From assembly GCA_020628645.1 (NCBI GenBank), contig JAHDES010000045.1, positions 1 to 50,332 on the forward strand: a stretch of 50,332 bases of DNA, in the 5' to 3' direction. Shown here piece after piece: positions 18,749 through 28,474 of the stretch. The DNA comes from Saprospiraceae bacterium. GTDB taxonomy: Bacteria > Bacteroidota > Bacteroidia > Chitinophagales > Saprospiraceae. Position numbers and translations under genes: made by a program. Below the pieces are notes generated by a model that made no database searches, was not told where the DNA came from, and saw nothing but the letters and a program-made list of their open reading frames with translations. Numbering within the stretch: the stretch's first letter is position 1; each line of letters begins with the position of its first letter.

Positions 18749-20353
18749 TTATTTCGAAATTGTAATTTTTCGTTCCAATTGAAAATCATCAGTTTGTAGA
18801 TGTAAAATATAATTTCCAGTACTCCAATGAGTAGTATTAATTTTGGTAAAAAATTGATAAAAAGGATTGGTTAAATCTTCAAAATGTACGAGTTGCCCAT
18901 TGATATTATACACTATTAATTCTACCTCAAATTGATTTCTAGGCAATTGAAGGTCAATGCTCAATTCATCATTGATCACAGGAATAGGATAGACCTTTAA
19001 AATCGGTGTTGTATCTTCTGCGAGTTGATTAGAAAGTGAAGAACAATCAATTTGTTCATCTATCCATTCTATACGTTGCTGAATAAAATTTTTCAGTAAA
19101 TCAACTTCCCCTTGATACGAACCAGCAATTTCAGGGTGATCCCAAGTCCATTCTTCTAGAGAATCCCAACGATCATAATTGCGTTCTTGAGCGGCATCAA
19201 TGAAAGCAGCTTGCTCATCTATCCAATCCATCAAAGCATCTTCTGCTAGAATGTTTTGCCGTAATTCATTCCAGCGCAAACATAATTTATTTAAGAAAAA
19301 AGTGTCGCCTAAAAAGCGTTCCCACCAAAGCGGCATTAAATCTAAATCTTCACAATCTTCTTCATTATAAATCCAGCCACTAAATTGCCCTCCTGCACAA
19401 TAAGAAGAATTGTACCAAGCAATATCATAATCCCAAATAGGACCTCCTTTTAGTTTTCCTCCATTTTTAGCCCGATCTTTATGAATGAAAGTACTTAATT
19501 TATAAGCATCCACATTTTTACTCAATTCATTTATGATAAAAAGATCGATAAAAGAATTGACATCTGCATACTCAGAATAATGTTTTCCAAACGAATTGGT
19601 ATAATCATCCGCAAAAAGTGCGAGTTCAAAACTATCAATATAGGAGTGAATGTATTCGCGTTGTTCGTCTTGTAAATTTTCAACTTTTGGATAAACATAC
19701 TGAATATACAAATCATTTCCTGTGACTGTTTCGGAATTAGCTTCCCAGCCGTCTTCTTCATGCCAATCAAATTTGAGAATATAGCCCCCCGAAGCGGGTT
19801 CTCCTACTATATCCGTTTCCGTTAATTTGGCAATATCCAATCTATTTTTATCGCGTTTTATTTTTTCCATCAAGACATACAATCCTTCATATTCCCCATC
19901 TAAAAAAACTTCGCAAAAACGGGTGCGACTGGCATAATGCCCCATTTCGCGACTTAATTTCATAGAAAGTGCATTTCTCAAAAAAGTTTTATCTGCCCAA
20001 CCTGAATATAAAATCCAATCTTCTTCACTCGGAAAGCCTAAAAGAGTGGTATCCATATCTACTCCATTGGCATCACTCGTTTCAAAACCGTAGGATTTTT
20101 TATCAAAGCCTTGAGAACTATTCCCCCGTAATTCTATGGTAATAAAGCCTTCATAAGTAAATGGATCGTCAGAAGAATGCGGCATTCCATCGCCATGATC
20201 TATCACTTTGATCTCCGCTAAAATATCGGGTTCATCAATAATTTCTTGTCCATTGGTTTCAATAAATATAATAGGATGTTGCGAAGTAAATTGTGCTTGG
20301 ATAATGGCATTAGTAAAAAGAAAAAAGAATAGAAATGTATTTACTTTTTGCAT
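18749..20353 (-). CDS. CotH kinase-like secreted protein with T9SS sorting domain
   Basis: The signal peptide (1-20, IQAQ) is followed by a CotH domain (about 25-385). The CotH landmarks are visible: ITIELRGNSSQGFDKKSYGFE, WILYSGWADKTFLRNALSMKL, FCEVFLDGEYEGLYVLMEKIK, and the active-site region GPIWDYDIAWYNSSYC. The C-terminal 85 residues (from ILKVYPIPV) form a T9SS type A sorting domain ending in ITISK. CotH proteins are atypical protein kinases that phosphorylate secreted substrates such as spore coat CotB. Here the protein would act at or beyond the outer membrane. The target is unknown. Confidence 0.85.
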   Translation of the reverse strand: MQKVNTFLFFFLFTNAIIQAQFTSQHPIIFIETNGQEIIDEPDILAEIKVIDHGDGMPHSSDDPFTYEGFITIELRGNSSQGFDKKSYGFETSDANGVDMDTTLLGFPSEEDWILYSGWADKTFLRNALSMKLSREMGHYASRTRFCEVFLDGEYEGLYVLMEKIKRDKNRLDIAKLTETDIVGEPASGGYILKFDWHEEDGWEANSETVTGNDLYIQYVYPKVENLQDEQREYIHSYIDSFELALFADDYTNSFGKHYSEYADVNSFIDLFIINELSKNVDAYKLSTFIHKDRAKNGGKLKGGPIWDYDIAWYNSSYCAGGQFSGWIYNEEDCEDLDLMPLWWERFLGDTFFLNKLCLRWNELRQNILAEDALMDWIDEQAAFIDAAQERNYDRWDSLEEWTWDHPEIAGSYQGEVDLLKNFIQQRIEWIDEQIDCSSLSNQLAEDTTPILKVYPIPVINDELSIDLQLPRNQFEVELIVYNINGQLVHFEDLTNPFYQFFTKINTTHWSTGNYILHLQTDDFQLERKITISK

Positions 20354-20470
20354 AGGATAAATTTGTAAGTGACCTGTAAAATAGGGTTTACCTATAAAAA
20401 ACAGTTCTACTAAAAGAAACCCTAATGTAGAAGAAAGAAAATAAAGAACAAAATTATCTGACTAGACTTA

Positions 20471-21430
20471 TCAATTCACCAAATCAGGATTTCCCATCTT
20501 ACCTGAACGATAATTTTTGATACAAAGATTGATTTGTTCTTGGGTGTTCATAACGAAAGGCCCATAAGAATACACCACTTCATTTAGGGCTTGTCCGCCT
20601 AAAACTAGTATTTCAGCTCCTTCTTGCGAAAATGTATTGATAAGAGAATCTCCTCTTTGGTATAAAGCAATTTGATTAGTTGATAATTGTTGTTGTCCTT
20701 CAATTTCAAGCTTTCCTTTGACCACATAAATAAAAGCATTGTGAGTGGGATCAGTAGGAATGTCTAAGCGACCATTTGCTTTGAGTTTGATATGAAAATA
20801 GAAAGCAGGAGAAAGTAATTCTATTTTAGATTTGGCCTTGTATAATTCACCGAGAATGACTTTGGCAGAATAATCCTTCGTATCTAAAGTATCCATTTGT
20901 TCATCATTAAATACATAGGTAGATGGATCAATGAATTTATAGCGCGAAGGCATATTCAACCAAATTTGAAAACCATGATATTGACCACCATCTTTATACA
21001 ATCCTAGCCCTGTTTCTTCCATGTGAATGGCGCCACTTCCAGAACTGAACATCATAAAATCTCCTTTCCCAATTTGAAAATCATAGTTCAAACTATCTTT
21101 ATGGTGTCCGTTGCCTTCTAAAAAATAAGTGGTTGGAATCACCCCTGCATGAGGATGTGCATCTACCCGCAAAGGATCGTCACCTGCTTGTACATCTACA
21201 GGACCAAATTCATCAAATAAGACATAAGGCGACACTAAATCAGTGTGATCGCCAGCAAATGCTCGTAAGATAGGAAGTGTTCCTACCATGGTACGATCCG
21301 CATTCAGAATGGAGTGTACTTTTCGATTAGTTGCTTTTTGATACATTCCAGATGAACAAGATAATAAAGAGGGGGTTGCTAAACTTGCGCCTATAATTGC
21401 AGAGCCTTTGATGAATTTTCTCCGTTGCAT
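20471..21430 (-). CDS. Pirin family protein with Tat-lipoprotein signal
   Basis: The cupin-type pirin domain (about 40-310) shows the metal ligands of pirins: H92 and H94 in DAHPHAGV, H136 and E138 in SGAIHMEE, and the PSRYKF region. The N terminus is unusual: a twin-arginine motif (RRKFIKG), a hydrophobic stretch and a lipobox TPSLLSC with the cysteine at residue 25. Known pirins are cytoplasmic or nuclear, and some act as quercetin dioxygenases. This one appears to be exported folded with its metal and anchored as a lipoprotein. Activity unknown. Confidence 0.85.
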   Translation of the reverse strand: MQRRKFIKGSAIIGASLATPSLLSCSSGMYQKATNRKVHSILNADRTMVGTLPILRAFAGDHTDLVSPYVLFDEFGPVDVQAGDDPLRVDAHPHAGVIPTTYFLEGNGHHKDSLNYDFQIGKGDFMMFSSGSGAIHMEETGLGLYKDGGQYHGFQIWLNMPSRYKFIDPSTYVFNDEQMDTLDTKDYSAKVILGELYKAKSKIELLSPAFYFHIKLKANGRLDIPTDPTHNAFIYVVKGKLEIEGQQQLSTNQIALYQRGDSLINTFSQEGAEILVLGGQALNEVVYSYGPFVMNTQEQINLCIKNYRSGKMGNPDLVN

Positions 21431-21493
21431 GATCGATTGTTTATCTTTAAAACGAATGAAAAAAGCATTTGTTTATATTAAAAATGGAGCCTA

Positions 21494-22003
21494 TCAATCA
21501 ATAAAATTTTGGATTTCTAAAAACAGAACGTCTTGTTGTATAGAAATTAAGAAAAGGATTGTATCATTTCCATTTACATCAATGAAGATATTATAGGCCT
21601 TTTCAAGATTATCAATATTTTTTTCTAATAATGAACGTAATGCAATTATTTCAGATTGAAAGGATTCTTTTAATTGTAGTTGTTCCGTCTTTTTATTAGT
21701 ATTAAAATCAACATTAAAATGCCAAGCGTTTAGAAGATGATGAATCAAAACATCTGCTATTTCTGAGGTCGGAATAGATTTTTGAATGCCATTGTAATCT
21801 TGGTAATTTTCTAAAAAATCTTCCCCTAGAATTTTGCTTTTTAGGGGTACATTTTGTGTTTCATTGTATAAATGGTTTATCGCTTCTTCAAGCCTAATTT
21901 CTTTATACCTTGTAAACTCAATTATAGCAAAAGAGTGTCCTCCTGCTGTTTTAGATAAAATAGAACTGATATTTACTAATCTATTTATAATTTGCTCTAA
22001 CAT
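21494..22003 (-). CDS. Hypothetical protein, 169 aa
   Basis: I do not recognise it. It is a mostly helical, soluble-looking protein with no signal peptide, no transmembrane segment and only ordinary charge. It contains TAGGHSFAIIEFTRYKEI near the N terminus and a helical C-terminal half rich in Leu and Glu. It starts 8 bases downstream of the large Asp-box gene and is probably co-transcribed with it. Base composition is like that of its neighbours. Confidence 0.55.
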   Translation of the reverse strand: MLEQIINRLVNISSILSKTAGGHSFAIIEFTRYKEIRLEEAINHLYNETQNVPLKSKILGEDFLENYQDYNGIQKSIPTSEIADVLIHHLLNAWHFNVDFNTNKKTEQLQLKESFQSEIIALRSLLEKNIDNLEKAYNIFIDVNGNDTILFLISIQQDVLFLEIQNFID

Positions 22004-22011
22004 ATTTTACT

Positions 22012-24591
22012 TTATTGCACCATAAACCGTCCCGTATAAATCGTGTGGCGAATTTTTGCTTTTACAAAATATTGTCCAGAAGCATAATTAGAGACATCAA
22101 ATTGATGAGAGACATTTCCTTTCGGAGAAAGAGTAGTTTGTTCTATTAATCGTCCTTGTATATCTAAAATTACAATTTCAGTAGATTTATGGGCTTCTGG
22201 ATTATTGAATTCGACTTGAATATAAGAAGTAGCAGGATTAGGAAAGATATTGAGTTTTTCAATAGGTTTAATTGTAGGACTAGTGGCTACATCAATATCA
22301 TTTACCAAACCAATCGAATCTAATGGGAAACTCATAATAGATCGAGCAAAAGTTCCTGCAAAAACTTCATTTTTGTATTCATTCCATTCTATGTCATAAA
22401 CGGGTACAATAGGCATTCCATCTCCTAAACGATCCCAATCTTCTCCTGCATTTATGCTTGCATATACGCCTCCATCTGTTGCCACAAACAAAACTGAATC
22501 CTGATAATTGGGTAAAACCAACACATCATTAATTGCTATATCGGGTAAATCTCCTGCAATAGAATACCAATTTTCTCCACGATCATCAGAGCGATGAATT
22601 CTGGCAGTATTATCATTATTTCGATATCCAGAATGACTTACAAAAACAACATCTTCGTTTATAGGAGAAGCATGAATTGCTGTTACATAATGATTGGGTA
22701 AACTATCAAAAATAGGTAGCCAATTCAATCCTCCATCATCAGAACGATGAACATTGGCATCTCCAGTTCCTACATACAATAATCCTTCTACAAGTGGAGA
22801 TTCATCTATAGTTGTAATATTGTGATAACGAGAAATCGTTGTGTCGCTATCTGTCAAATCTTCACTTATAGATTCCCATTCAGGTTGTCCTGCTACCGTA
22901 GTGCGATAGACTTGATTTGTACCTGTATACAAGGTATAACTATTATGTGGACTAATAATATACGGCATATCCCAATTTCGATCTTCCTCTCCTATGCCAT
23001 CTGTGCCTCCCTGAAAATTAATACCTCCATTACTAGAATAGACGATATTACCTCTTTGAGTTTCTGCATACATAATATTGCTATTATCTGGATTAAAGCG
23101 AGTTTGGAAACCATCGCCTCCATAAATTCGTCCCCAATCATTGATAGTTTCTGCATTGCCATCTGTTGTACCATTATCTTGAGCTCCACCATAATAGAGT
23201 TCGGGCAAATGAGGATTATAAGCCACTCGATAAAATTGAGTGGTAGGAATATTTTCAATATCCGTCCATTCTTCTCCAAATACTGTAGTTTTATACGCTC
23301 CACCATCTGTTCCTAGAAAAATGGATTCATTAGGACCAAAAACAAGATCATGTTTGTCCGCATGTACATCATATTGCCACCAAGGTGGCGTACCTAGATC
23401 CCAAGATTGCCCTCCATCCACGCTTCGCCATAAGTCGACTCCAAGTAAAAATATATCATCTTCGTCATTAGGATTGACCGCTATTTTTGCGAAATACCAA
23501 CCAAAACCACCTAAGGCGTTATCACTCATACCAGAGTTTGAACTGGTATTTAAAGTATCCCAATTCATACCTGCATCTATTGATTTGTAAATATGATGCA
23601 ATTGATAGGTGGTATCTACATAGATGGCAAATAAATGATCCGTGTTTTGTTCAGAAATCGCCAAACCAATTCGACACATTTTTTCTTGAGGTAGTCCACC
23701 TGATAGCGCATCCCAAGTTTCACCTCCATCTGTAGTTTTGTAAATTTTAGCTTCTGTACTGGTTAAAAGGGATTCTTGATTATTACGAATGCGGGTCCAA
23801 GTAGCCGCATAAAGGGTAGATGGATTAGTAGTATCCATAATCAAATCTGTGATACCCGTTTCATTATTGATAAAAAGGATTTGATTCCAAGTTTGCCCTC
23901 CATCCATTGATTTGTATAAACCACGTTCTTCATTTCGCTCAAAAGGAAGCCCCATACTTGCTACATAAATAGTGTTTGAATCTGAAGGATCAATACTGAT
24001 TTTGGAGATAATTCTTTGATCTGTTAAGCCTAAATGTTGCCATGTTTCACCAGCATCTAAGGAGCGATAAATGCCATCTCCAATAAAAGGATAACCAGAA
24101 ATATTAGGATCGCCAGTGCCGACATAAACAATATCAGGATTGTTAGGGTCAAGTACTATTTCTCCAATAGCAAGAAAAACTTGATCGTCGAAGATGGGTT
24201 TCCAATTTATTCCTCCGTCCGTTGTTTTCCATAAACCACCTTGAGAAAAACCAGCATAAATAATTGCTTCATTAGTAGGATGAACTGCCATGACATTGAT
24301 TCGCGCGCCAATATTTCCAGGCCCTTGTACGGTCCAAGGAGTATCAAATCCATCTGGAATGTTAGAACGATTTAAACTGGTTTGTTTTACATCCTTTAAA
24401 GCTTTTTCATAAGCATTGAAATTAAATTTTCTATCTGGGTATGCGCGTTGTAGGAAAAATTCATCACTGGGAATGTGTTTTTCTACTAAGCGATTTTGTG
24501 ATGGAGCATTTGTAGAATCAACTTTATTGTTTTCACAAGAAAAAAGAGAGTGAATCAGGAAAAGCGCGACAATTATTCTTAGGTAGTTCAT
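22012..24591 (-). CDS. Asp-box (BNR/VPS10-like) beta-propeller surface protein with lipobox and T9SS sorting domain
   Basis: The start chosen is codon 5 of the longest frame (ATG at 24591), which begins a signal peptide MNYLRIIVALFLIHSLFSC. About ten Asp-box motifs (S/T-x-D-x-G-x-x-W type) follow between residues 120 and 750, for example TTDGGINW, SLDAGETW, SMDGGQTW, TTDGGETW, SDDGGLNW and SDDRGENW. These form the blades of one or two beta-propellers of the sortilin/VPS10 or BNR type. The last 80 residues (LNIFPNPATS to GRFMVQ) are a T9SS type A sorting domain. No sialidase catalytic residues were identified. The product is a predicted surface or secreted binding protein. Confidence 0.8.
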   Translation of the reverse strand: MNYLRIIVALFLIHSLFSCENNKVDSTNAPSQNRLVEKHIPSDEFFLQRAYPDRKFNFNAYEKALKDVKQTSLNRSNIPDGFDTPWTVQGPGNIGARINVMAVHPTNEAIIYAGFSQGGLWKTTDGGINWKPIFDDQVFLAIGEIVLDPNNPDIVYVGTGDPNISGYPFIGDGIYRSLDAGETWQHLGLTDQRIISKISIDPSDSNTIYVASMGLPFERNEERGLYKSMDGGQTWNQILFINNETGITDLIMDTTNPSTLYAATWTRIRNNQESLLTSTEAKIYKTTDGGETWDALSGGLPQEKMCRIGLAISEQNTDHLFAIYVDTTYQLHHIYKSIDAGMNWDTLNTSSNSGMSDNALGGFGWYFAKIAVNPNDEDDIFLLGVDLWRSVDGGQSWDLGTPPWWQYDVHADKHDLVFGPNESIFLGTDGGAYKTTVFGEEWTDIENIPTTQFYRVAYNPHLPELYYGGAQDNGTTDGNAETINDWGRIYGGDGFQTRFNPDNSNIMYAETQRGNIVYSSNGGINFQGGTDGIGEEDRNWDMPYIISPHNSYTLYTGTNQVYRTTVAGQPEWESISEDLTDSDTTISRYHNITTIDESPLVEGLLYVGTGDANVHRSDDGGLNWLPIFDSLPNHYVTAIHASPINEDVVFVSHSGYRNNDNTARIHRSDDRGENWYSIAGDLPDIAINDVLVLPNYQDSVLFVATDGGVYASINAGEDWDRLGDGMPIVPVYDIEWNEYKNEVFAGTFARSIMSFPLDSIGLVNDIDVATSPTIKPIEKLNIFPNPATSYIQVEFNNPEAHKSTEIVILDIQGRLIEQTTLSPKGNVSHQFDVSNYASGQYFVKAKIRHTIYTGRFMVQ

Positions 24592-24621
24592 ATGCAGTGA
24601 CATTTGAGTTGTAGGGTAAAG

Positions 24622-26169
24622 TTAACGCTGAATTCGTTTAAATTTCTCTTGAATTACAGTTTGGACAGGTATGCGTCTAATTTTACTATCTAGCCATGAA
24701 ATTATATCTAAATATAAGAAAGAACGGCGTTCAAAAGGGTCTTCACTTAGACTTTCCAGTCTATTTTTTAATTTTATAAATAGATCATTGAGTTTATCAG
24801 GTGTACGAGAAACAGCTTTTCGCAAAAAGCGCAAGACTTCTTTTTGAACATCATTGAGGTCTTCCATTTTTATTAAAAAGCGATAGACCGACTTAACTAG
24901 ATACTCCAATAATTGATAATGTTTGAGTTCATAATGCGCAATTAAGTGGAGCATTCGCGCATAGCATTGTATATCTTCACGAAGGTCAATTACTTTGGAA
25001 TGTATAATTTTATTTAAATAATCAATAGCTGTATCATTGTCTCCACTCCCAAAATAAAGGGAAGCTATTTTATAATAAAAAACCATAACCCGATGAGCAT
25101 CCAAATGATTCTTATATTCTTCTAAATGGTTTTCCAATTTGCTTACCCATTTAGTGCCATCAGTAAAAGTGCCTTCTAAAAAATGCTTATTTAATCGAGC
25201 GGTATAAATGTATTGAAAAGAAAGTACCTTTAAGTTGATGGTAAAATTGTCAAAATTTGAATCGGTATAGGTTTCTATTTCGTCTAAATACAACGCAAAT
25301 TTGGAGAAATATCCCAAATGCATGAGAGCCGTTAATATATTATTGTAGGCTCGTAAAAATAAGGCGGTATCTTTTTCCTTCATTTCAGGATACGCTTTAA
25401 ACATATCCAACCAAAGTTGTGCATTTTTATAACAAAGAGGAAAGTCTTGTAGAATAAAATGATACCATACTTTGCTTTGATAAAAATAAACCTTCTCAAA
25501 AAAAGTTGCTTTGTCTAAATCTATTTTTGGAACATTTGCTTTATAAAATTCATGGACAAAAAAAGCATCTTTTTCATTTTTAACATGCCCAATTTTTATA
25601 TACAAACCATATAATTGTAAACCAAGATTCGTTAATAAAGTGGTACTACTAATCACATCTTGACGTAATTCTGATTGTTGCGCTAATTCTTCAGCTCGAT
25701 TTTCAATGGAACGGGTAATATGACGAGATTCAATCATCTTTTCAAATTCCAAAACCTCTAAATGTAAGTGATCTTGATGCGCTTCTTTGGCGATAGATTT
25801 TACACGATCTAGGAGTCTCAAACTATGTAAATAGAGCCCCTTATTGTAAAGAATTTGGATGAAATCCAATTGCTCGCGAATTTCTATAGCAATATTCTTA
25901 TTAATGTTTAAAAGCCGAAGACTAGTGAGTATTTGCTTGTATAAATGACGCTTTAAATTAGAAAGTTGTTGCCGTTTTATATCGGGGACTTTTTTGAGAA
26001 TGAGTTCTTCATTATAAATGGATTGCTTGTCTATGGCATCAAATAATTGGACAAATTTCAGATTAGCTGTACTTTGATTCCGTTTGGCATACAGTTTAAA
26101 ATTCCTCTTTTCCGCTTTGGTTAAGCTTTTTACCAATTGAAATAGATGATCGACTTGAGCGTTGGGCAT
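24622..26169 (-). CDS. Helical-repeat (TPR-like) cytoplasmic protein
   Basis: This 515-residue protein has no signal or membrane segment and is almost entirely predicted alpha-helical, with TPR-like helix pairs in the middle. It opens with VDHLFQLVKSLTKAEKRNFKLYAKR, a pattern I associate with Bacteroidota hypothetical proteins of this length, but no function is established. It precedes the Asp-box gene by 18-30 bases in the same direction, so the three genes 26169 to 21494 likely form one transcript. A regulatory or scaffold role is possible but not shown. Confidence 0.55.
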   Translation of the reverse strand: MPNAQVDHLFQLVKSLTKAEKRNFKLYAKRNQSTANLKFVQLFDAIDKQSIYNEELILKKVPDIKRQQLSNLKRHLYKQILTSLRLLNINKNIAIEIREQLDFIQILYNKGLYLHSLRLLDRVKSIAKEAHQDHLHLEVLEFEKMIESRHITRSIENRAEELAQQSELRQDVISSTTLLTNLGLQLYGLYIKIGHVKNEKDAFFVHEFYKANVPKIDLDKATFFEKVYFYQSKVWYHFILQDFPLCYKNAQLWLDMFKAYPEMKEKDTALFLRAYNNILTALMHLGYFSKFALYLDEIETYTDSNFDNFTINLKVLSFQYIYTARLNKHFLEGTFTDGTKWVSKLENHLEEYKNHLDAHRVMVFYYKIASLYFGSGDNDTAIDYLNKIIHSKVIDLREDIQCYARMLHLIAHYELKHYQLLEYLVKSVYRFLIKMEDLNDVQKEVLRFLRKAVSRTPDKLNDLFIKLKNRLESLSEDPFERRSFLYLDIISWLDSKIRRIPVQTVIQEKFKRIQR

Positions 26170-26258
26170 TGTATCGTATTTTATTATAAAGCTATAATAA
26201 TCAATTGGTTATTCAATAAGGGCAAGTCTTTTCTATCGTAAGCAATTTTTATTTTACC

Positions 26259-26289
26259 TTCCAATTGCTGAACAAACATAATAGATTTG
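26259..26289 (+). promoter_or_regulatory. Candidate promoter of the leu operon
   Basis: TAGATTTG at 26282-26289 fits the -7 consensus. The triplet 20 bases upstream is TTC rather than TTG, so the -33 match is imperfect. It lies 66 bases before leuC. The intervening leader has only a weak AGATC/GATCT stem and no leucine-rich leader peptide. Confidence 0.35.
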
Positions 26290-26354
26290 AATTAAGTATT
26301 TTAAAAAAATGATAAAAGATCGCTTTTTGATCTAGTACTCAAGATAAACTGCAC

Positions 26355-27752
26355 ATGGCAACACCTAAAACATTATTTGATAAAATCTGGGATCAACATA
26401 TTGTTCAAGCCAAAGAAGGCTATCCTGATTTAGTGTATATTGATCGCCACTTTATTCATGAAGTGACTTCCCCTCAAGCATTTGATGGCTTACGCAAACG
26501 AAATATTCCATTAGCAAGACCCAATCAGACGGTGGCTACGGCAGATCATAATGTACCGACCTTAAATCAACATTTACCCATTCAAGAAGTTTTATCTCGT
26601 TTTCAGGTGGATACTTTGGTATCTAATTGTAAAAGTTTTGGTCTTGATTTATATGGATTAGGACACGAAAAACAAGGAATTGTTCATGTGATTGGACCCG
26701 AATTGGGCTTAACACAACCGGGGATGACGATAGTATGTGGAGATAGTCATACGTCTACGCATGGTGCCTTAGGTTGTATTGCTTTTGGGATTGGTACAAG
26801 TCAAGTAGAATGTGTGATGGCTACGCAAACCTTGTTGCAGTATAAGCCTAAAACAATGCGTATTGAAATCAATGGTACGTTAGAAAAAGGAGTATTATCA
26901 AAAGATATTATTTTATACATCATTTCCCAAATCTCAACTTCTGGAGGTACTGGATATTTTGTAGAATATGCAGGTACAGCAATCGAATCTTTATCCATGG
27001 AAGCTCGAATGACCATTTGTAATATGAGTATTGAAATGGGTGCGCGAGGCGGTATGATTGCTCCCGATGAAACGACTTTTGAATACATTAAAGGACGTGA
27101 ATATGCACCCAAAGGAGAAGCTTGGGATAAAGCATTGACGTATTGGAAATCCCTACCAACTGATGAAGGCGCGACTTATGATAAAATGTATGTTTATGAT
27201 GCTGCTGATATTGAACCCATGGTAACTTATGGAACAAACCCTGGAATGGGAATTGGAATCAGTAAGCCTATTCCAGATGTAGCTGTTAATGGCACTGAAA
27301 AAGATATGGAAAAAGCATTAAATTATATGGGTTTGGATGCGCGACAAGTGATGAAAGGGCAAAAAGTAGATTATGTTTTTATTGGTAGTTGTACAAATTC
27401 AAGAATTGAAGATTTACGGATTGTAGCAGATTTTGTAAAAGGGAAGAAAAAGTCAGATGAAGTGGAAGTATGGGTTGTACCAGGTTCAAAACGGGTAGAA
27501 CGCCAAGCCAAAGAGGAAGGATTAGATCTAATTTTCCAAGAAGTAGGTTTTCAATTTCGCCAACCGGGGTGTTCGGCTTGTTTAGGAATGAATGAAGATA
27601 AAATCCCTGCGGGTAAATACTGTATTTCTACATCGAATCGCAATTTTGAAGGACGACAAGGCCCTGGGGCGCGTACGTTTTTAGCTAGTCCATTGATGGC
27701 AGCAGCGGCAGCAGTGACAGGAAAGATTACGGATGTACGGGAGATGATATAA
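26355..27752 (+). CDS. leuC: 3-isopropylmalate dehydratase large subunit
   Basis: With LeuD it isomerises 2-isopropylmalate to 3-isopropylmalate in leucine synthesis. It is an aconitase-type protein with three [4Fe-4S] cysteines: C346 in FIGSCTNSR, and C406 and C409 in GCSACLGMN. The motifs [14 protein letters not shown] and [21 protein letters not shown] are intact. The length of 465 residues is standard. It is the first gene of leuC-leuD-leuB-leuA, with 56 bases to leuD. Confidence 0.96.
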   Translation: MATPKTLFDKIWDQHIVQAKEGYPDLVYIDRHFIHEVTSPQAFDGLRKRNIPLARPNQTVATADHNVPTLNQHLPIQEVLSRFQVDTLVSNCKSFGLDLYGLGHEKQGIVHVIGPELGLTQPGMTIVCGDSHTSTHGALGCIAFGIGTSQVECVMATQTLLQYKPKTMRIEINGTLEKGVLSKDIILYIISQISTSGGTGYFVEYAGTAIESLSMEARMTICNMSIEMGARGGMIAPDETTFEYIKGREYAPKGEAWDKALTYWKSLPTDEGATYDKMYVYDAADIEPMVTYGTNPGMGIGISKPIPDVAVNGTEKDMEKALNYMGLDARQVMKGQKVDYVFIGSCTNSRIEDLRIVADFVKGKKKSDEVEVWVVPGSKRVERQAKEEGLDLIFQEVGFQFRQPGCSACLGMNEDKIPAGKYCISTSNRNFEGRQGPGARTFLASPLMAAAAAVTGKITDVREMI

Positions 27753-27808
27753 GGTGGAAGGGATGGGACAATTATTAATAGAAAATAGACAATAATCAAT
27801 TCAAAATA

Positions 27809-28408
27809 ATGAGTTTTCAAATAGTAAGATCAAGTGCAATTCCATTACCCATAGAAAATGTAGATACGGATCAAATCATTCCTGCTCGTTTTCTAAAGGC
27901 AACTACAAGAGAAGGTTTCGGAGAGAATTTATTTCGAGATTGGCGTTTTCATGCAGATGATACTCCAAAAGGAGATTTTGTACTGAATAATTCGACGTAT
28001 TCTGGCAGTATTTTGGTGGCTGGGAAGAATTTCGGTTGTGGCTCTAGTCGTGAACATGCAGCATGGGCAATTGCAGATTATGGTTTTAAGGTGGTGATTT
28101 CTAGTTTTTTCGCTGATATTTTTAAGGGGAATGCTTTAAATAATAACATACTTCCTATTCAAGTATCCGAAGAAGTTCTTGCAGAATTATTTGATTTAAT
28201 TCATGCTGATCCAAGTTCAGAATTGACCATTAATCTTGATACACAAACGCTACAATTTAATAATCAAGAAATTTCTTTTGACATCAATCCTTACAAAAAG
28301 ACGTGTTTGCTAAAAGGATATGATGATATAGAATATATTTTAAATCAATCGGAAGCGATTACTGCATTTGAAGCAAATCGCAAAGATGCTCATTTTTTAG
28401 TAGGATAA
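27809..28408 (+). CDS. leuD: 3-isopropylmalate dehydratase small subunit
   Basis: This is the swivel subunit partner of LeuC. The family motifs [20 protein letters not shown] near the N terminus and [17 protein letters not shown] (about 72-88) are complete, and the 199-residue length is typical. It lies between leuC and leuB in the same orientation and is surely co-transcribed. Confidence 0.96.
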   Translation: MSFQIVRSSAIPLPIENVDTDQIIPARFLKATTREGFGENLFRDWRFHADDTPKGDFVLNNSTYSGSILVAGKNFGCGSSREHAAWAIADYGFKVVISSFFADIFKGNALNNNILPIQVSEEVLAELFDLIHADPSSELTINLDTQTLQFNNQEISFDINPYKKTCLLKGYDDIEYILNQSEAITAFEANRKDAHFLVG

Positions 28409-28474
28409 ATTCAAATTTAAGGACGAAGTACAGGCTAAAGTCTGTTCAACACCAAAACTAATTTAAAAATTTAC

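Noticed and set aside
22822-23735. Long plus-strand ORFs opposite the Asp-box gene
   Set aside because: They are antisense shadows of the repeat-rich minus-strand gene; the translations show no domain and the real frame has clear Asp-boxes and a sorting domain.
26308-26334. Short [11 protein letters not shown] ahead of leuC as a possible leucine leader peptide
   Set aside because: Only one Leu codon, a weak 5-bp stem and no T-tract terminator, so there is no attenuator support.
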